A DNA stretch of 64,000 nucleotides from CAZTHM01 sp041946825 (GTDB taxonomy: Bacteria > Acidobacteriota > Terriglobia > UBA7540): positions 62,001-126,000 of the forward strand of contig JBHGBD010000006.1 of assembly GCA_041946825.1 (NCBI GenBank), written 5' to 3'. The first letter of the stretch is position 1. Each line of letters opens with the position of its first letter. Both the position numbers and the translations under genes were made by a program. A model generated the notes under the pieces. That model worked only from the letters and a program-made list of their open reading frames with translations. It was not told the DNA's origin and made no database searches. This document shows positions 60,380 to 64,000 of the stretch, one piece after another.

Positions 60380-61492
60380 CTATTGGGAAGCGCCGTACAG
60401 GTAGCGTGTGTTGGCCTTCTCGCGATGGCGCTCGAAGGCCAACTCGATCAACCGGTCGACAAGGCGGGAGTAGGGGAGGCCGCTCGCCTCCCAGAGTTTG
60501 GGGTACATACTGATGGGAGTGAAGCCGGGAATGGTATTGATCTCATTCACAAACAGTTTGCCGCTCAGCCGGTCGAGGAGGAAGTCAACGCGCGCCATCC
60601 CGGCGCAATCCACGGCCCGGAAGGCTCGAATCGAAAACTGCCGCACTTGCTTCATCCGCCGCGCGGTCAGGCGCGCGGGAATGATCAGCTCCGAACCTTC
60701 CTTCACGTACTTCGCCTCGTAATCGTAAAACTCGTTGACGGGAACGATCTCGCCCGCCACCGAAGCCTCGGGGCGGTCGTTGCCGAGGACGGAGCATTCG
60801 ATTTCCCGCGCGTCGACGCCTTTCTCCACGAGAACCTTTCTATCAAAAGTCGCGGCGAGATCGATCGCCGCTGCCAAATCCTTCGCCCGGCGAACCTTGC
60901 TGATCCCCACCGAGGAGCCGAGATTGGCGGGCTTGACGAAGAGCGGAAAGCGGATCTCTTGCGCTATCCGCCGCGACCAGCGCGCGGGCTCCTTTTCCCA
61001 CTCGCCACGCAAGATGACGAGCCATGGAACCACCGGAAGGCCGGCCTCGCGGAAGAGCCGCTTCATGACATCCTTGTCCATCCCCGCCGCCGAGCCCAGC
61101 ACCCCCGCGCCGACGTAAGGTACGTCTGCGAGTTCGAGCAGGCCCTGCACGGTGCCATCTTCGCCAAAAGTCCCGTGCAGGACCGGGAAGATGACGTCCA
61201 CCTGCGGTCCTTGCCGGGCGGTGGAAGACCATCTCGGATTCAACGCGATCAGCTTGGGCCCCGTTGGATCGACCGAGGGGGTCACCGGCTTGCCGTCCTC
61301 GAGCACGCCCGGCAGCAGTTTGTCCGCCGCCGAGCCCACAAGCCACTTCCCCTCCCGCGTGATGCCGATGGGCACAACCTCGTAACGTCTGGGATCAAGC
61401 GCCTTCAGGACCGACGCCGCGGAGGTGAGCGAGACCTCGTGCTCACCCGAGCGGCCTCCGAAAAGAATTCCTACGCGGATCTTCTTGCTCAC
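60380..61492 (-). CDS. ddl: D-alanine-D-alanine ligase
   Basis: The 370-residue protein has the Ddl pattern: VGILFGGRSGEHEVSLTSAA at the start, HGTFGEDGTVQGLLELADVP, GSSVGISKV (ATP-grasp phosphate loop) and FLLDRLSGKLFVNEINTIPG with the metal-binding Glu/Asn. It joins two D-Ala for peptidoglycan. GTG 61492 overlaps the arginase stop by 4 bases (GTGA). It is long enough to be complete. Placement after arginase rather than in a mur cluster is unusual. Confidence 0.95.
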   Translation of the reverse strand: MSKKIRVGILFGGRSGEHEVSLTSAASVLKALDPRRYEVVPIGITREGKWLVGSAADKLLPGVLEDGKPVTPSVDPTGPKLIALNPRWSSTARQGPQVDVIFPVLHGTFGEDGTVQGLLELADVPYVGAGVLGSAAGMDKDVMKRLFREAGLPVVPWLVILRGEWEKEPARWSRRIAQEIRFPLFVKPANLGSSVGISKVRRAKDLAAAIDLAATFDRKVLVEKGVDAREIECSVLGNDRPEASVAGEIVPVNEFYDYEAKYVKEGSELIIPARLTARRMKQVRQFSIRAFRAVDCAGMARVDFLLDRLSGKLFVNEINTIPGFTPISMYPKLWEASGLPYSRLVDRLIELAFERHREKANTRYLYGASQ

Positions 61493-62397
61493 AGGATCTT
61501 CTTCCCCAGCGCCGAGCTGACAAGGCCCACGCCCAGGGCCGCGGTTCGGTTGTGAACGTCGATGATGGGATTGATTTCGACCAGCTCCATCGCCACCATC
61601 CTTCTGCTGTCGGCGATCATCTCCATCGCCAGGTGGGCCTCGCGAAAGGTAATCCCGCCGGGCACCGGTGTGCCCACCCCGGGCGCTTCGTCGGGATCCA
61701 CAACGTCCATGTCAAAGGAGACGACAAATCCCACCGTGTCCGTGTTCGCCAGCGCGAGGCTCTTCTCCATCACCGCGCGCATGCCCTGTTCATCAATGTT
61801 GCGCATCGTGAACACGTGCACACGGGACTCCTTCACCAGGCGGCGCTCGCGGGCATCGAGATCGCGCGCGCCGATCAAGACGCACTTCTCGGGCTGGATC
61901 TTCGGGGAGAACCCGAAGATTTTCGTGAGCGATTCGGCTCCCATCCCGAGGGTGGCGGCAAACGGCATGCCGTGGACGTTGCCACTCGGGCTGGTTTCCG
62001 GCGTGTTCATGTCGGCGTGCGCGTCAAGCCAGATGCAGCCGATGGATTGGTCGCGATCACGAAAGAATTTCGCGGCGCCCGCCTGGGTGCCAATGGCTAC
62101 CGAGTGGTCACCGCCCAGCGAGAGGGGGAAACAGCCCGCCTCCAGGGCCTGATACACGCGGTGCGCCACTTCCTGGCTGGTCTCGGCAATTTCGGTCAAA
62201 TACTTGGCGCGCCGATCACCGAAGGGCTGCTCCTCGGCAATCTTCACGTGAATATTGCCGACGTCCTCAACCTGGTGCCCCAGGTTCTTGAGCGCGGAGT
62301 TCAACCCCGCGGCCCGCACCGCCGAGGGCCCCATGTCCACGCCCCGCCGCCCCTGGCCCAAATCGAGCGGCACGCCCAGAATGCGGATCTTCAGCAT
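61489..62397 (-). CDS. rocF: Arginase
   Basis: The 302-residue protein has all the manganese-site motifs of arginase: SLGGDHSVAIGT, WLDAHADMNTPETSPSGN (with the NTxxTSPSGNxHGMP loop specific to arginases) and VVSFDMDVVDPDEAPGVGTP. It splits arginine to ornithine and urea. The ATG at 62397 is used because the family begins with a strand like ILGVPLDLGQGRRGVDMGP. The ddl gene overlaps its end, so both are one transcript. Formiminoglutamase or agmatinase is less likely given the TSPSGN loop. Confidence 0.93.
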   Translation of the reverse strand: MLKIRILGVPLDLGQGRRGVDMGPSAVRAAGLNSALKNLGHQVEDVGNIHVKIAEEQPFGDRRAKYLTEIAETSQEVAHRVYQALEAGCFPLSLGGDHSVAIGTQAGAAKFFRDRDQSIGCIWLDAHADMNTPETSPSGNVHGMPFAATLGMGAESLTKIFGFSPKIQPEKCVLIGARDLDARERRLVKESRVHVFTMRNIDEQGMRAVMEKSLALANTDTVGFVVSFDMDVVDPDEAPGVGTPVPGGITFREAHLAMEMIADSRRMVAMELVEINPIIDVHNRTAALGVGLVSSALGKKIL

Positions 62398-62525
62398 GAC
62401 AGCCTCAAGGTTGAACCGAATCCCCGAACGTCTTGCCTGTCTATGATACCCGACGCCGGAATATTCTCGAAGTGTATACTGGAGTCTCCGGATTTCACTC
62501 GCGCACAATACGAAGGGGAAACGCT

Positions 62526-62966
62526 ATGAACGACCTATTGCAGGATTTCAAAACCCTTCTCGATGAGGCCCCGGGCAGGCTGCTCAGATTCTCGGACGCC
62601 GAGGCCGAGGCTCGTCCCGCACCCGACAAGTGGTCGAAAAAGGAGATCTTGGGCCATCTCATCGATTCGGTCTCCAACAATCATCAGCGGATTGTCCGTA
62701 TGCAACTCCAGCCGCAGTTGTCATTTCCCGGATATCGGCAGGAGCTCTGGGTCGGCACGCAGCGCTATCAGCAGGAACCGTGGCGAGTCATGATCCAGGC
62801 CTGGGAAGGATTCAACCGCCATCTCCTGCACGTCATCGCACAGATTCCCGAGGAGAAACTGGCGAACCGCTGTTCGCTCGACGGCGGCGAGCCGATGACG
62901 CTGGAGTTCCTGGTGCGCGACTACGTCCGGCATCTGCGGCACCACCTCGGACAGATCATGGGCTGA
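62526..62966 (+). CDS. DinB-like/DUF664 four-helix protein
   Basis: The 146-residue protein has the DinB_2 layout: helix 1 LLQDFKTLLDEAPGRLLRF, then DKWSKKEILGHLIDSVSNNH (metal-ligand His), WRVMIQAWEGFNRHLLHVIA and VRDYVRHLRHHLGQIM with two more His. These proteins bind a divalent metal and include thiol-dependent S-transferases. Target unknown. ATG 62526 is preferred over the upstream start at 62433. It is divergent from arginase and convergent with asnS. Confidence 0.88.
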   Translation: MNDLLQDFKTLLDEAPGRLLRFSDAEAEARPAPDKWSKKEILGHLIDSVSNNHQRIVRMQLQPQLSFPGYRQELWVGTQRYQQEPWRVMIQAWEGFNRHLLHVIAQIPEEKLANRCSLDGGEPMTLEFLVRDYVRHLRHHLGQIMG

Positions 62967-63036
62967 CGGCTTCGCGGGGCCGCCTTCCCGTGCCGCGCCC
63001 CCCGCACGTACTGGATGTTCGGTTTCCGGATGAATA

Positions 63037-64000
63037 CTACGGAGTGAGCCGGTAGAGCATGCGCGGGAACGGGATGGTTTCGCGGACGTGTTCGAGGCCG
63101 CAAATCCAGGCAACGACACGCTCGATGCCCATGCCGAAACCCGCGTGCGGAACCGTGCCATAGCGCCGCAAGTCCAAATACCATTCAAAAGCTTTGCGCG
63201 GCAATTGGTTTTCCTCGATGCGCTTGACGAGCAGGTCGTAATCCGCCAGGCGTTCGCCGCCGCCGATGATTTCGCCGTAACCCTCGGGGGCGAGCATATC
63301 CACGCAAAGGGCCACTTCAGGCCGAGCCGGATCAGGAGCCATATAGAAAGCTTTGACCTGGCTCGGGTAGCGATGCACCAGTACGGGCCGGTCGAAGCGT
63401 TCGGAGAGAATGGTTTCGTCTCCGCCGCCGAAGTCCCCGCCCCACTGAATCTCGCTCCCTTTCTCTTTTAGAATGCTGATTGCGTCGTCGTAACTCAAGC
63501 GCGGGAAGGGCAGCGTGCATTTCTCGAGCGGATCGAGCTTGCGCTCCAGAGTTTTAAGTTCGCCGCGGCGCTTTTCGAGCACTCGGCCGACGACAAAGGC
63601 CACGAGCTCTTCTGCCAGCTTCATGGCGTCGTCGAGGTGCGCGAAGGCCACCTCCGGCTCGATCATCCAGAATTCCGTCAGATGCCGACGGGTTTTGGAT
63701 TTCTCGGCGCGGAACGTCGGGCCGAAGCAATAGGTCTTGCCCACCGCCGCGGCGGCAGCCTCGTTATAGAGCTGGCCAGACTGAGTCAGATAAGCCTTAT
63801 CTTCAAAATAATTGACTTCAAATAAGGTCGTGGTGCCTTCGCAGGCGGCGGGCGTGAAAATGGGCGTATCCACCAGCGTGAAGCCCTGGTCGTCGAAGAA
63901 ATCGCGGCAGGCCTTGATAATCTCGTGGCGCACGCCCAGGATCGCCCGCTGGCGGCTCGAGCGCAGCCAGAGGTGGCGGTGGTCCATCAGAAATTCGATG
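63037..64000 (-). CDS. asnS: Asparaginyl-tRNA synthetase, C-terminal part
   Basis: The frame is open through the right window edge, so the N-terminal anticodon-binding domain is missing from view. The visible 321 residues are the class IIb catalytic domain: FLMDHRHLWLR, FTLVDTPIFTP, YLTQSGQLYNEAAAAAVGKT, GPTFRAEKSKTRRHLTEFWM (motif 2) and GFGMGIERVVAWICGLEHVR (motif 3). YNEAA and the RAEKS/TRRHL pattern favour AsnRS over AspRS. It charges tRNA-Asn. The ATG at 63985-63987 is internal, not the start. Confidence 0.95.
   Translation of the reverse strand, partial: IEFLMDHRHLWLRSSRQRAILGVRHEIIKACRDFFDDQGFTLVDTPIFTPAACEGTTTLFEVNYFEDKAYLTQSGQLYNEAAAAAVGKTYCFGPTFRAEKSKTRRHLTEFWMIEPEVAFAHLDDAMKLAEELVAFVVGRVLEKRRGELKTLERKLDPLEKCTLPFPRLSYDDAISILKEKGSEIQWGGDFGGGDETILSERFDRPVLVHRYPSQVKAFYMAPDPARPEVALCVDMLAPEGYGEIIGGGERLADYDLLVKRIEENQLPRKAFEWYLDLRRYGTVPHAGFGMGIERVVAWICGLEHVRETIPFPRMLYRLTP

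Overview
The window reads as a stretch of a GC-rich, Gram-negative-type bacterial chromosome. Acidobacteriota is the most likely source. This is an inference from gene content: a very large secreted protein with SBBP repeats and choice-of-anchor-D (ASH-type) domains, a Tat-exported sugar isomerase/epimerase, a decaheme cytochrome/MtrB pair, a kinase-only HldE and GT9 heptosyltransferase, and a distinctive set of degenerate 7-bp tandem repeats. No rRNA, tRNA, CRISPR array, transposase or integrase gene was seen.

Layout. 0-9.5 kb: end of a nucleoside hydrolase, a RodZ-like HTH membrane protein with a repeat protein, a GAF-GGDEF cyclase, a TPR protein, a DUF4258/DUF2283 pair, a Tat-exported isomerase-like protein, an HNH protein, and a coupled membrane protein/MFS pair. 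9.6-16.3 kb: a 1762-residue SBBP/anchor-D protein, a small beta-barrel and a lipoprotein. 16.4-24 kb: Mth938-like and zinc-ribbon membrane proteins, then a leftward cluster (GT2, GT39, asparagine synthase, transglutaminase-like) suggesting envelope glycan or lipid modification. 24-31 kb: accessory ground with a truncated DNA methyltransferase, vapBC, an MFS exporter, DUF1003, long non-coding stretches, an XRE regulator and an excisionase-like HTH protein. 31-36 kb: a DUF2062 protein, a heavy-metal-associated protein, and an MtrA-like decaheme cytochrome with its MtrB-like porin. 36-43.4 kb: a methyltransferase, an FG-GAP protein, leuC and leuD separated by an unrelated gene, a rhomboid protease, RlpA and a HIT protein. 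43.5-56 kb: M1, MA-like and M20 peptidases, a GH57 glucanotransferase, a GT9/heptose kinase pair and a CocE-type hydrolase. 56-64 kb: a TetR/HlyD/ABC efflux operon behind a clear palindromic operator, an arginase-ddl pair, a DinB-like protein and asnS (cut by the window end).

The most unusual signal is not a gene. At more than a dozen places there are short arrays of degenerate direct repeats with a strict 7-bp period, and at a few places an 8-bp period. They differ in sequence between sites but several share consensus words. They lie at or across stop codons, bracket single genes (the gene between leuC and leuD, vapBC, the HIT gene), and three clusters lie inside the coding sequence of the giant protein. 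The layout resembles the heptanucleotide STRR repeats of cyanobacteria, but with many consensus families in one genome segment. A second, palindromic family starting TGTCATYCYG sits between convergent genes.
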